A DNA stretch of 64,000 nt, from assembly GCA_900323505.1 (NCBI GenBank), contig OOIN01000003.1, positions 1,178,001 through 1,242,000 on the forward strand. Direction: 5' to 3'. The notes under the pieces are model-generated. The model saw only the letters and a program-made list of their open reading frames with translations, was not told the DNA's origin and ran no database searches. Positions within the stretch are counted from its first letter, which is position 1; every line of letters begins with the position of its first letter. The DNA comes from Ustilago trichophora. Its lineage: Eukaryota; Basidiomycota; Ustilaginomycetes; Ustilaginales; Ustilaginaceae. The position numbers were made by a program, and so were the translations under genes. This document shows, piece after piece, positions 1-9,410 of the stretch.

Positions 1-1828
1 CTCACATCAGAAACGATTCAGCTTTTACTTGGAATACGGCATCAAGCGGAGTAGCAAGCATGCGTTCGGTTGCTCGCCAACGGAGCCGGTGCTGCAAAGA
101 GCGCATAGCCCGGCGTCTCGCAGCCACTCTGTCAAGGGAGCTAAAAGGCTTTGGTTCTGCACCTTGGTGTCGCTGCTTGGATCTGGGCGCTGCTGATTCC
201 GCCTCAGTCTCGGAGACAAGTTCTCAGAGCAAGGGTGACAGACAACTGCGGTGGAGTCTTTCCCCCTTGCACGGTTGTGTGGTTGCATAGAAAAGTGCGA
301 AGAGACAATTTTCAGGGTCAGACATGCATCTGCAGTGTTGATCTTTTGGAGATTTCCTTCTTTTTGGGTACTGGTTGCTCGCTTAATTGATCGGCGCTTG
401 AAAAGAGCGCAGCTTGCGTTGCATACTGTACTTGTACAGTACAGTACACTCTGCGTTGCACTGTAGGTGGAAACCATGCTTGCACCCCATATATGAAGAC
501 TCTGAAGGGTGGCTTTGAGTGACAGATCAATGATGAAACGTCTTGTGTCATGATTCGGAAAGGCCGAAACGGCGACTGCACACTAACAATTCGGCGTGGC
601 CGTTCATTTGTCGAAGCCACCCACTCTTCCAGCGTTCCTGCGGCCTAAGCGGGACAGGCACGAACCTCAGCGCTTTGATTGTGTGAGAGAGGCGACTAAA
701 ATTGAACGTGGAAATCAACTGCGCCTCTCTGCAAGCCCCCCTTTTTGTTGCCTTCTAGCGGTCGGCCTCGCATTCCATCATCTTGAACCCACCGGTCGAG
801 GGATGCAGCTGCACCGATCGGGCCAAAGCTCAGATTTTGGCACATGCACCGCTGTCTTGGCCTCGCCTATTTAGCCTTTCACTGTCTGTTTGCGCACAAA
901 TCTCGGACACAATCTCAGTGCAGGATAGCTGCGCTCCGAGAAAAAAGAATCGCTGTCCTCGTCCCGATTGTCCATCCTCATGGCATCGCCTCACATCGTC
1001 GATGGCACCCACTGTCCCTCACGGTCCCTCATTCTGCCCCTGTCTCCGCCAAAGCTTGGTCCCCGTGAGAACAACAGCTGCCATCATCCTAATCATTCTT
1101 GATCCGCTGGTACAGTCCCGCTATCTCTGAGCACCCAAATCTTGGCTCTCTTGCGCCGTTGTATGGCGCACATCAACCATCATAGGCATGCACGCCGGCA
1201 CATCTAATCTTTACAGTGCCTCAAATGGCGCAGATGGATAGGATATAGCTCCGGTAATATCACACAGACCTCTCAAGAGGACAGCAAGAAAACCGGAATC
1301 GCTACAAGTATGGTGAAGTGCTAACTTATTCCCGATGCACCGAAGCGCGGCTTCAGGTCTCCGTCTCATGAAGCCGCTAGGGGCTCTGACCGATTCGCCG
1401 TCATCGCGCTCACGCTTTCCTCTATACAATTCCCACGAAGCCCACGTTTTCATCGCAACGGCGCTCACGAAACCACACCATGCCTATTGTCTTGCCTCGA
1501 TCGTGCGTGACAGCCACAGATATAGTATCATCGAGTTGGTGGGAGAGGTCGCCCTAGACTTGGTCAGCTGTCTAGACCGGCTACAATCCCCCGTAAGGCC
1601 AGCTGTCAATCCCACAATTCAGTTATGCGCGCCTGACGGCATGCTTCCTGTCATTTCATCTCGATCATGTCTTGGCTTCCGACGGCACCCCGAGCCTCGC
1701 TCTCGGATCTCTTATAAGCCATCCTCTTACTTGACTGAGCCCAAAAATCCCTTCGAGCTGACCACAGACCTGTCTTCGTCTTTGACCACATACTCCGCGA
1801 CCTCTCGCCAAGTGGCACAGCCTACACA
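1..1828. other. Intergenic region, left edge
   Basis: No convincing gene is visible. The short open frames here have low-complexity or random-looking translations. An 18-nt inverted repeat, TACTGTAC-TT-GTACAGTA, lies at 424-441 and belongs to a motif family that recurs in other spacers of this window. A TATA-like TATAAG at 1713-1718 lies about 110 bp before the next predicted start codon. Confidence 0.5.
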
Positions 1829-2668
1829 ATGGACGGCATCGGCTTCATCGCAAATCTGCACGCAACGACCTTGGATCCGCAAGCCTCGACCTCCTTACTT
1901 CTCAAGCCAGTACGAAGCCAATGTCGAGCATCTTCCAATGGCTCCATCTCTGGAAAGGCCAAAAGCTTCGTAAGCAGAAGCAGGAGCTTTTTCTCCGCCT
2001 CTTCTTCGTCGTCAGTAGCAACGCGCACATCGATCTCTTCTTCATCGCGGACCATCAGCGATCATGGCCATGGAGGCTATCACAAAAGATCCTCCATGTA
2101 CGAGAGTCACAGCCTCTTTAATTCCTCGTCATCATCGAGGCTTCCTAGCGAGGAGCAGCCGCGCAGTCCAAATCATTCCGATCCGTCGTCCTCAAGTAAC
2201 GTGCGCAGAATGGAAGACTCTGTCTCTCACTCGACAGCATCCAAGCACCAAAGCGGTGGCAGTACAGAGTCCAACTTTGACGCGCAGCTCGACGCAACAT
2301 GGATCTCGACGCTTGTCGACAATGGCTACATCTCGCCGCCTCAGTCTCTGCCTCCAGATCTGCCGCGTCTCAGCCAAGACGCCAACCTGAATTCGGACAT
2401 GGAGCCGAGCCGCGCATCAAGCATGCTGGATCGTGACATGGTGTCCATATCGCACGACGACAGCCCACGGTTACTCCAACCTGTCCTGCAGCCATTGTTG
2501 AGCCTTTCCATCGCCGAACAGCTCGCCTTTTCGCTCGAGGATGACGCGCACAAACCTTGGCTGGCCGATTGCCAGAATCTGCTCCATCCTCAGCTGATTC
2601 CTGGCTTCGCTCGCATTGCCCAGCCTCGACAGCATTACAGAAGACGTCCTCACACGGCGAAAACCTGA
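1829..2668 (+). CDS. Hypothetical Ser-rich protein (279 aa)
   Basis: I do not recognise this protein. It opens at an ATG in good context (CACAATGG) and is preceded by a TATA-like element about 110 bp upstream. The first 120 residues are very rich in Ser and Arg (runs such as SRSRSFFSASSSSS), which suggests a disordered, possibly phosphorylated region. The C-terminal third is less biased and has Leu-rich stretches (LLQPVLQPLLSLSIAEQLAF). There is no signal peptide, membrane segment or catalytic motif. It converges on the GPATCH1-like gene with about 150 bp between stop codons. It may be a lineage-specific protein, and an intron or a different start cannot be excluded. Confidence 0.5.
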   Translation: MDGIGFIANLHATTLDPQASTSLLLKPVRSQCRASSNGSISGKAKSFVSRSRSFFSASSSSSVATRTSISSSSRTISDHGHGGYHKRSSMYESHSLFNSSSSSRLPSEEQPRSPNHSDPSSSSNVRRMEDSVSHSTASKHQSGGSTESNFDAQLDATWISTLVDNGYISPPQSLPPDLPRLSQDANLNSDMEPSRASSMLDRDMVSISHDDSPRLLQPVLQPLLSLSIAEQLAFSLEDDAHKPWLADCQNLLHPQLIPGFARIAQPRQHYRRRPHTAKT

Positions 2669-2816
2669 TCGCGTTCATGTTGATGTTCGCGTTGTGCATT
2701 TGCACACAGCTTCACGGCGACGCCATCAATCACATGCAGGTGTGTAAGGACCTGCTCGTTCGGCCCTTGCATGAGGGATTTTGGATTTACATGACGCTGT
2801 ATTGCAGCGAAGAGGC

Positions 2817-5234
2817 TCAAAAGAGGTCCGAAGCACGCATTCGACCCTTGGTCTGGCTCTTCATCGGCTCATCCGACATGGCAGATCCTTCTACAGGGGC
2901 ACCATCAGCATCGCCAAACACCAGCAGTGACTTTTTCGGCACTTTCTCCTTTCTCCGCTCCTGCCCCACATCGCCATCGTCGTCAAGATCAAACGTCAAC
3001 AGCGCCTTTTTGGATGCCTTCTCTTTCTTTCTTTTCGCCGAAGCTGGTTTTCCTGCCGGCTTTTCCGCCTCGTCATCTTTAGCATCCTTCCGCTTCGACC
3101 GAGCCTGAAACACCACGCCTGTCCCGGAGCTTGGATCTTGCATCTTTGGCTTTGCCGATCTACCTTTCCCAGCGGCATCCTCAGAGTCGGACGCTTCTTC
3201 ATCGGAGGCAAAGATTGCCTTGTACACATCCATCGAAGGTTTGACGTACGTCAAGGTGTCCTGGCCCTGCCGCTCGTCGTCGCCCATCCCCACTGCTGTT
3301 TCCTCCACTACATCGTCTTCGGAGCTGACCGCAGGATGGCGAGACGATGAAGCAGCATCGAGAGAAAGCGGTGTAGGGCCAGCAGCAAGCGCTTTCAGCT
3401 GCTCCTTATTGCGTTCCCAGTGCTGGTCTACTCGAATAGCCTTTTTCGACTTTGAGGACCGACTCGAGCCATAGAACGGATCCGCGTCATCATCCAACGC
3501 TGGCCGCTCCTGTTGAGTCGACGTAGACACAGCTTCACCCTTGCGCTTGCGGCTAATCGCAGGCTCAGGAATACCAAACCGCTTACAGAGCAACCTTTCA
3601 GGGGCCCATGGTTCGACTTTGCGTGTGAGATGGCCAAAGTTTCCCATCTGAGCCGCTCTTTGCGCCGTGGAGAGCTCCTTCACCGGCTCCATACTACCTT
3701 CGCCATCCTCTTGCAAATCATTCTTCGAGGCCGAAGCTGTTGCCGGGTTGGGATGTCGCAATCCAGGAACAGCACTTGTCGCCCTTGTCTCGTGCTCCAT
3801 CACCGCCGCACTGGCCTTTGTGAACCTGCTAGCGATTGCCGCGCTCATCGGGCGGAACATGGCTGCTGCCTTTGCAAATCCTTCCAGCTCATGTTGATAC
3901 TGTTGCAGGGTCAATTCCGGAGGCACCGGCAACTTGAGCGTCGGTTGCGAAGCTGGAGTGAGTTGGCGTTTGAGATAGGTTTCGTAGCGTGCTTGCTTCG
4001 CTGGGTCCGTGGTATAGGGAGAGGGTGCTTGAAGGGCCTGTGATGCTGTGGCTACATCTAGCCGAGGCGCAGTGATGTTTTGTGGTGAAAAGGACACCGG
4101 CGAGGAGGTGGGGAGGATGGCGTTAGAGGTTGAGGAGGAGGCGAGACGCTCGCGAGACTTGGCAGAGAGGAAAGCGGCAATGTTCGGTGGGGGACCGGGA
4201 AGCTTTGCTTCCCCCAAGAGCTGACCTCTAGTTGCAGGTGTGTTTTCCTTTGAGAGCTTTGCGTCCAAAGCAGGTGTTTTGAGGGTGGACAACACTCTGC
4301 TTGGATCCGGTTGCCATCCTTTAAGCACTTCTTCTGTTGGAAAACTTGGTTGCGGTGGAGGAGGCTCAGTTGCAAGCCTGAAGCCAACCAGCATTGGGCG
4401 ACCGTCCGGCCATATCCCATCCTCGTCTCCTTCTCTTATCCCTTGCGCTGAATCCGCTTTGGAAATGTAACCCTTCGCAAGCACCTGGTGCAGCGTGGGC
4501 CTGTCTTCCGCACCCAACCCTTTCTTTGAGCCATTTTGAGCCGTAGCTACCGTGAGAATCGGTGTGGGCGGTGGAGCGTACAGATGCTTCAAATCCTCCA
4601 GAGTGAAATTTGACGATGTTGCAATGGTGGATGCATCATCGCTGGAGTTGGAGATCAGACTGAGGAGGCGAGCTTTCTTCCGTGCATCTATGCGTGGACC
4701 TAAACCTTGGCCTTGTTTCCATCCCATCTTGCGTAGCAGTTGGAACCCGAGCGTATCTTTGTTTTGGTTGACCCTGGCATCGCCGAAAAGAAGACTGGCC
4801 AGAGGATCGCTCTTGCCAGTGGACTCAGCGAATCGGTCCGCACTTCCAGAGCCGCTCCCGGTAGAAACACGCTGTGCAGCCTTCCAATCGGCCAGATCTT
4901 CCTCATCCATAAAGTCTTCCACTCTACCGCCCACCGCCTCTTTTCCATCTCGCCTGTTGCTTCTACTGGACCGAAAAGAACCCGGTGTCCAACCCTCTTG
5001 ACTCCCAACCGTGTTGTAATACCCGGCAGAGAATCCACCTGTGAAAGCGCCATGAAATCTCCGCCGCCCTTGGGAATCGCGCGCTTCTTGCTGCCATATC
5101 GGTTTCAGCTCGTTCGCATCCTTCTTGCTCGAGGTGAGACTGGGTAGAGGTGTACCGATGCTACAGTAGTTGGCGGTGTGGGTGGAGAGAGAGGGATTGT
5201 CGCGAAGCTTTGCACGTAGGCGATCGGTGGCCAT
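2817..5234 (-). CDS. G-patch domain protein, GPATCH1-like splicing factor
   Basis: The 805-residue protein has the architecture of the GPATCH1 family, nuclear proteins linked to the spliceosome. Residues about 20-120 match the conserved N-terminal GPATCH1 region (IGTPLPSL, then an aromatic/Gly stretch GAFTGGFSAGYYNTVGS and the acidic MDEEDLADW). A G-patch follows at about 161-205 with the glycine pattern GFQLLRKMGWKQGQGLGPR. G-patches of this kind usually activate DEAH-box helicases. The rest is low complexity, and the C-terminal 200 residues hold alternating acidic and Lys/Arg-rich blocks (KRKDAKDDEAEKPAGK) typical of nuclear RNA-binding factors. The ATG at 5234 is the first in frame. No intron is needed. 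The family call is firm, the exact helicase partner is not visible. Confidence 0.85.
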   Translation of the reverse strand: MATDRLRAKLRDNPSLSTHTANYCSIGTPLPSLTSSKKDANELKPIWQQEARDSQGRRRFHGAFTGGFSAGYYNTVGSQEGWTPGSFRSSRSNRRDGKEAVGGRVEDFMDEEDLADWKAAQRVSTGSGSGSADRFAESTGKSDPLASLLFGDARVNQNKDTLGFQLLRKMGWKQGQGLGPRIDARKKARLLSLISNSSDDASTIATSSNFTLEDLKHLYAPPPTPILTVATAQNGSKKGLGAEDRPTLHQVLAKGYISKADSAQGIREGDEDGIWPDGRPMLVGFRLATEPPPPQPSFPTEEVLKGWQPDPSRVLSTLKTPALDAKLSKENTPATRGQLLGEAKLPGPPPNIAAFLSAKSRERLASSSTSNAILPTSSPVSFSPQNITAPRLDVATASQALQAPSPYTTDPAKQARYETYLKRQLTPASQPTLKLPVPPELTLQQYQHELEGFAKAAAMFRPMSAAIASRFTKASAAVMEHETRATSAVPGLRHPNPATASASKNDLQEDGEGSMEPVKELSTAQRAAQMGNFGHLTRKVEPWAPERLLCKRFGIPEPAISRKRKGEAVSTSTQQERPALDDDADPFYGSSRSSKSKKAIRVDQHWERNKEQLKALAAGPTPLSLDAASSSRHPAVSSEDDVVEETAVGMGDDERQGQDTLTYVKPSMDVYKAIFASDEEASDSEDAAGKGRSAKPKMQDPSSGTGVVFQARSKRKDAKDDEAEKPAGKPASAKRKKEKASKKALLTFDLDDDGDVGQERRKEKVPKKSLLVFGDADGAPVEGSAMSDEPMKSQTKGRMRASDLF

Positions 5235-6040
5235 CTTGCCGCCTGCTTGAAGGGTTAGCCTTTGCGCATCCTTCTACAGTCCGCGGAAACCGCCTAGATC
5301 CTCTGTCTGTGGAGAAGCGGCCGTGTCTTGGCTGCTCAATGTCAGAGAAAGTGGAAGGGTCTGATGTGATGAAGAGGACAGAATGCGAAGTTCTCGAAAG
5401 TATTGGTGTGGAGGGCGACGTTGCTTTTTTCGGCCGAGAAACCCTTATAGCGCCCCGTGGCCATCTTCGACAGATGACCGTCTCGAGACTTTATCCCTGC
5501 AGGCATCTTTCTTTCTTGTGCTCGAGCCAGTCCTGGCTGAGGCCCTTTCCTCAGCGAGACAAATCAAGCACGTCGCCTGCGTTGAGCCAATCCTGCCCCA
5601 CTTGTGCACTTGGCTTAAACAACGTTGCGATCATGGCGAGAAACCTCCTGATCGGATCAGGGCCCGACACTTATCACTCGGCGACCGCCTAGACAGGTCG
5701 CATTGCTGTTTTCCGCCAAGAAGGAGAGCTGCGTACCGCAATCTCTCGTGAACGCCAGTTCTGGCATTACCTCTCTTCGAAAGCTTGGGTGAATTGCCAA
5801 TCATCCGGCCCATGGAATCGCAATCACACACACACGACAATTTCTGTTCTGAACAGGTAAGTTAAAAGAAAGGTGACAATTTACAAAAGAGCGTTTCTGA
5901 TAACGATCTTGGTCGGGGATCATTTACAACAAAGCATTCGCATGCTTTCTATGGAGAGATTTTGGGATAGAGAAGAGGTTTGTGAGAGAAGGTAGGGATG
6001 CGTATCGCTCGAATCCGAATCAAGAAAACGCAACACATGC
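5235..6040. other. Intergenic region between GPATCH1-like gene and FAD2
   Basis: About 800 bp holding the upstream region of the GPATCH1-like gene and the downstream region of the desaturase gene. There is a short CA run near 5827-5837. I see no gene here. Confidence 0.5.
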
Positions 6041-7507
6041 TTACTCGGACATGGCGATACCCGAATCCGAAGCGTAAGTGCTGTCGGGCGAAACGACGCG
6101 GTGGGGGACACCGTCAACAGTGCGGTAGAAGGCAACCTGGTCGTTCTCGTCGACGAATTTGCAGGTGTTGATGCTCTTCCAGAGCGAGACAAAGACGTTC
6201 TCAGTGCTCTTGACGTAGTGCTGGCCAAGGCGAGCCTTGAGGGCCTCGGTGGCCTCCCAGGCGTTGTAGTGAGGGATCTTGCTCGAAACGTGGTGGAGCA
6301 CGTGTGTCTCGGCGATACCGTGGAAGAGGTAAGGACCGACGGGGCCGAGCCAGTTGCGGTCAATGGTGCAGAGAGCGCCACGGGGGAAAGTCCATGTCTC
6401 GGCCTTGTAGTGGGGGAGAGCGGGGTCGGTGTGCTGGAGGTAGGTGATCATGACGAGCCAGTGGTTGCAGAAGAAGTAGGGGATGACGTAGTAACGGAAG
6501 ACGTCGGAGAAGCCGCCCTTGCTGAGCATACCCCAGGCAGTGAGGGCACTGAGAGTGGCGGCGATACCAATGTCGGAAACGACGATCTGCATGCGGTGGC
6601 GCTTGTCAAAGATGATAGCGTTAGGGTTGAAGTGGTTGGTGAACTTGGGGTAGTGGAGCTGACCGGAGGCGTTCCTGAGCAGATAGAGGGGCCAGCCAAG
6701 GAGCTGCTGAATGAAAATGTAGAGCAGATTGTAGGCAGGGGCGTCCTCGAGAACCTCAGCGAGCCACTCTCCCCAGGTCTCGTCGACCTTGACGGCACCG
6801 ACCTCCTTCTCGACAGCATCTTCGTCGTTGGAGTCGTCGCCAGACTTGGGAGCGGGCTGAAGAGGAAGGCGGCCGCGCTGGGATCGGGTTCGGGGAACAA
6901 AGACTTCATCACGGGTCAAGTGACCAGTGGCGGCGTGGTGACGGGCGTGCGAGATCCTCCACGAATGGTAGGGCACGAGGAGAGCCGAGTGAAGGACCCA
7001 GCCGACGGTGTTGTTGAGCGTCTTGCTAGTGCTGAAGCTCTGGTGACCGCACTCGTGAGCAATGACCCAGACACCGGTGAAAACCATACCCTGGAGAATC
7101 CAGTAAGCAGACCAGGCAGCGAAACGAACAGCAGCCTGCTGAATACCCAGCGAAACGTAGGGAGACAGGGCGTTGTCCTTGAGGCCAGAGAAGGTGCTAG
7201 CGACAGTGGGATCAATGAAGCTGGCAGCATAGCCAAGGGCGGCGATCATGGCAAAGTCGGCAAAGACGTAGGTGAACGACTTGAAAGCCGAGCGCTCGAA
7301 GCAGTGAGCGGGGATGGCAGAGAGCAAGTCCTTGACGGTGAACGAAGGCACGTCGAAGGTGGGAATGCTCTTCTCGTCGTAGACGGCAGCCTTGCGGTGC
7401 GAGTAACGGACCTCGGTCTTGCTGGCCTTGTCGGCAGCAGGAGCGGCGGTCTTCTTGCCAGCGCGCTGACCGGCAGCGGTGACGTTGGCAGCCACAGCGG
7501 ACGACAT
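6041..7507 (-). CDS. FAD2: Delta-12 fatty acid (oleate) desaturase
   Basis: Membrane-bound desaturase of 488 residues that in this family introduces the delta-12 double bond of linoleate into oleoyl chains in the endoplasmic reticulum. All three di-iron histidine boxes are present: HECGH at 151-155, HARHH at 187-191 and HVLHH at 402-406. Hydrophobic segments lie around 80-100, 125-150, 165-180, 255-275, 305-330 and 335-358, as expected for the fold. The conserved HTDPALPHY lies just before the third box. An unusual acidic hydrophilic stretch at about 207-245 (contains GDDSNDEDAVEKE) lies between box 2 and the next membrane segment. The start codon is in good context and no intron is visible. 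Codon use is strongly biased, which suggests high expression. An omega-3 or bifunctional desaturase is the main alternative. Confidence 0.9.
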   Translation of the reverse strand: MSSAVAANVTAAGQRAGKKTAAPAADKASKTEVRYSHRKAAVYDEKSIPTFDVPSFTVKDLLSAIPAHCFERSAFKSFTYVFADFAMIAALGYAASFIDPTVASTFSGLKDNALSPYVSLGIQQAAVRFAAWSAYWILQGMVFTGVWVIAHECGHQSFSTSKTLNNTVGWVLHSALLVPYHSWRISHARHHAATGHLTRDEVFVPRTRSQRGRLPLQPAPKSGDDSNDEDAVEKEVGAVKVDETWGEWLAEVLEDAPAYNLLYIFIQQLLGWPLYLLRNASGQLHYPKFTNHFNPNAIIFDKRHRMQIVVSDIGIAATLSALTAWGMLSKGGFSDVFRYYVIPYFFCNHWLVMITYLQHTDPALPHYKAETWTFPRGALCTIDRNWLGPVGPYLFHGIAETHVLHHVSSKIPHYNAWEATEALKARLGQHYVKSTENVFVSLWKSINTCKFVDENDQVAFYRTVDGVPHRVVSPDSTYASDSGIAMSE

Positions 7508-9396
7508 TTTTGCTAGTCGCTCTTGGTTGTGGATAGGATGAGATGGAGAAAGGGGAAGAGGAGGAGGGGACGGCCGAAAAGGTATTGAGGATGTGGCGTG
7601 ATGGAAAGAAGAAGGATGGCCGTCTCGGTCAATCCATTAATACTGTTCGTGGTGCGCAGGCGGCTACAAGGACAGTCGGGGGCAAATTTTCCAAGCCAAA
7701 GTCTTCTTTGTGTCAGGGTGGGAGGAAGCGGGGGCACACAGCGTGTGAGTGCTGCAAGTGCACGACCCTTTGAACCAACCGAGTCCACCCAACACTCTCA
7801 GGGCCCAGAGGCTGAAACTGAAATTTCTCAAAGAGAGGGAATTAGAGGGAATATGGAAGGCGCCCAGGCGAGCTGTTGGCGTGGCAAATGGAGGCATTTG
7901 GAGATTTGCCAGTTGATTCGTGGCTAGACTACTCATGCGTCGGCTGCTGCTCAACAAAGCCTCACATCAACGGAGTCGCCGAACTTGAAACTTGAAACGA
8001 TCAGATCAAAACTGAAAGAAAGAAAAAAAAGGAAGAGACAGCTGCGGGGATGTGGACCCTCTCAGCCGTTCTTGGCTCCGCTTGCCAGCAAGTGAAATTT
8101 TGGCATTTTTTGGTTGCACATGTCAATCTTAAAATCTTCCAAAAGAGTCGACTTCCCTTGTCTCCTCCCGTGCTGCGCCTGCAAATCCTCGAATTGAACG
8201 TGTTCCGTCTCCTCGGCAAAGTATCGAGAGAAAAAGAAAAAAAAAAGTTTTTAAGGACCTTTTCGTAGCTCTGGCGCCTACAACGGCGATTCAGAGGGGC
8301 CTTTCGCCCGACCAACTCAAAAAGGTTGGGGCGAATCCCCTGCCAATCACACGAAGCACATTGCCTCTCATGTGCCTGGCCTTTCTTTCCTGTTTCGCCC
8401 GAGAGGTCAGAGCAGTGAGTGATTCCTTTTTCGAATCTCCTGCATCTTACCAAGCTTGCAGCTTGATGACCTTTGCGCACAAACTCAATCCCACACACGA
8501 TGCTCTTTGCTCCTCTACTCTGCCTCTTTTGAGACGACACTAGGATCAGCATCCGAACACGTCGGGCAATATCAATCTGTGAGACTGAGTCTCTTGTAGG
8601 CACGAGACACTGTTGCTGTTCAACCGTAAATTCTCAAGACATTCAGGATTCAAGCGCCCTCGGCTAGAGTTGCCACGCTCGAACAGCCCTTTTTTTTCCC
8701 CGAAATGGCTAGCAGAGCTCTCTGAGCCAGCTGTGAAAGCGAGCTGCGAGGAGGATTTTTTGGCTTTGTAGTCTTTTGTTAGATTTGCTCAGTTGTTGCA
8801 GGTGCATGTCTTTTTTGCTCAGTCTGCCTTCAGCAAGCCGCCAAAGAGAGTCTTCATACTGTACTGTAGTGTATACTATTGCGCAACAGTCTGGCGCCTC
8901 AGCCATGAGTTGATTGCGTGCCATTGAAGCGCAGTTCTATTCATGGAGGCAAGTCGATCGATTTTACGCCCATCGACCCTTGATCTAGCTCGATTGAGCA
9001 CAGCTTTTGCCTCGCTGTCAGGTGCACGTTTACCTGCCTACCTGCCTACCTCTTGGTGTTTACAATATGTGTTGATCTTCTCATCATTGCACAGAACGCT
9101 GGACAAGCGCATCTGTGGAGATGATGCATCACTTTGACACCGCTTTTAGAGCGAATGGTGCGCCCTTGAGACGCAATTTCGGCTTGCTAGCTTGCGCTAA
9201 CCTCCAAACCCCTGACCCTCACCCTAACCCTTTGCCATATGTTCCGCGCGAGTTTTGAATCGGGGTACGCCGATGCTATTTTAGTTCGATCGGGCGTGCC
9301 GAGAAGAGGCCTCTGCAAGACACGATTTCCAAACTACGTCGCTACACAGAATTCTCATCCTCTTGCTTGCTACCATCAACATGAACCCCCCCTACG
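7508..9396. other. Divergent promoter region between FAD2 and ODC
   Basis: A 1.9-kb spacer shared by the divergently transcribed desaturase and ornithine decarboxylase genes. It contains a TACTGTACTGTAG motif near 8858, a short CCTACCTG tandem near 9030-9050, and a telomere-repeat-like ACCCTAACCC at 9221-9230, about 170 bp before the ODC start. No open frame looks like a gene. Confidence 0.55.
9221..9230 (+). promoter_or_regulatory. Telomere-repeat-like element upstream of ODC
   Basis: The decamer ACCCTAACCC occurs in the ODC promoter within the run CCTGACCCTCACCCTAACCC. Fungal Myb-type general regulatory factors bind TTAGGG-like sites in promoters, so this may be such a site. That role is inferred and was not tested. 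Confidence 0.3.
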
Positions 9397-9410
9397 ATGG
9401 CATTCCTTGA
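9381..9410 (+). promoter_or_regulatory. Short uORF overlapping the ODC start codon
   Basis: An ATG 16 nt before the ODC start opens a nine-codon frame (MNPPYDGIP) in the +1 phase relative to ODC. It ends at a TGA 11-13 nt inside the ODC coding region. If the leader includes it, ribosomes starting here would miss the main ATG unless they scan past it or reinitiate. Translational control of ODC by upstream ORFs is known in mammals and fungi. That it works here is inference. Confidence 0.45.

Noticed and set aside
1335..1973. A 212-codon frame overlapping the Ser-rich orphan
   Set aside because: It overlaps the start of the better-placed frame, runs through the TATA-like element and has random-looking composition.
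6101..7516. A 471-codon open frame antisense to the desaturase
   Set aside because: Same cause: strong codon bias removes stop codons from the antisense frame. No domain is visible.
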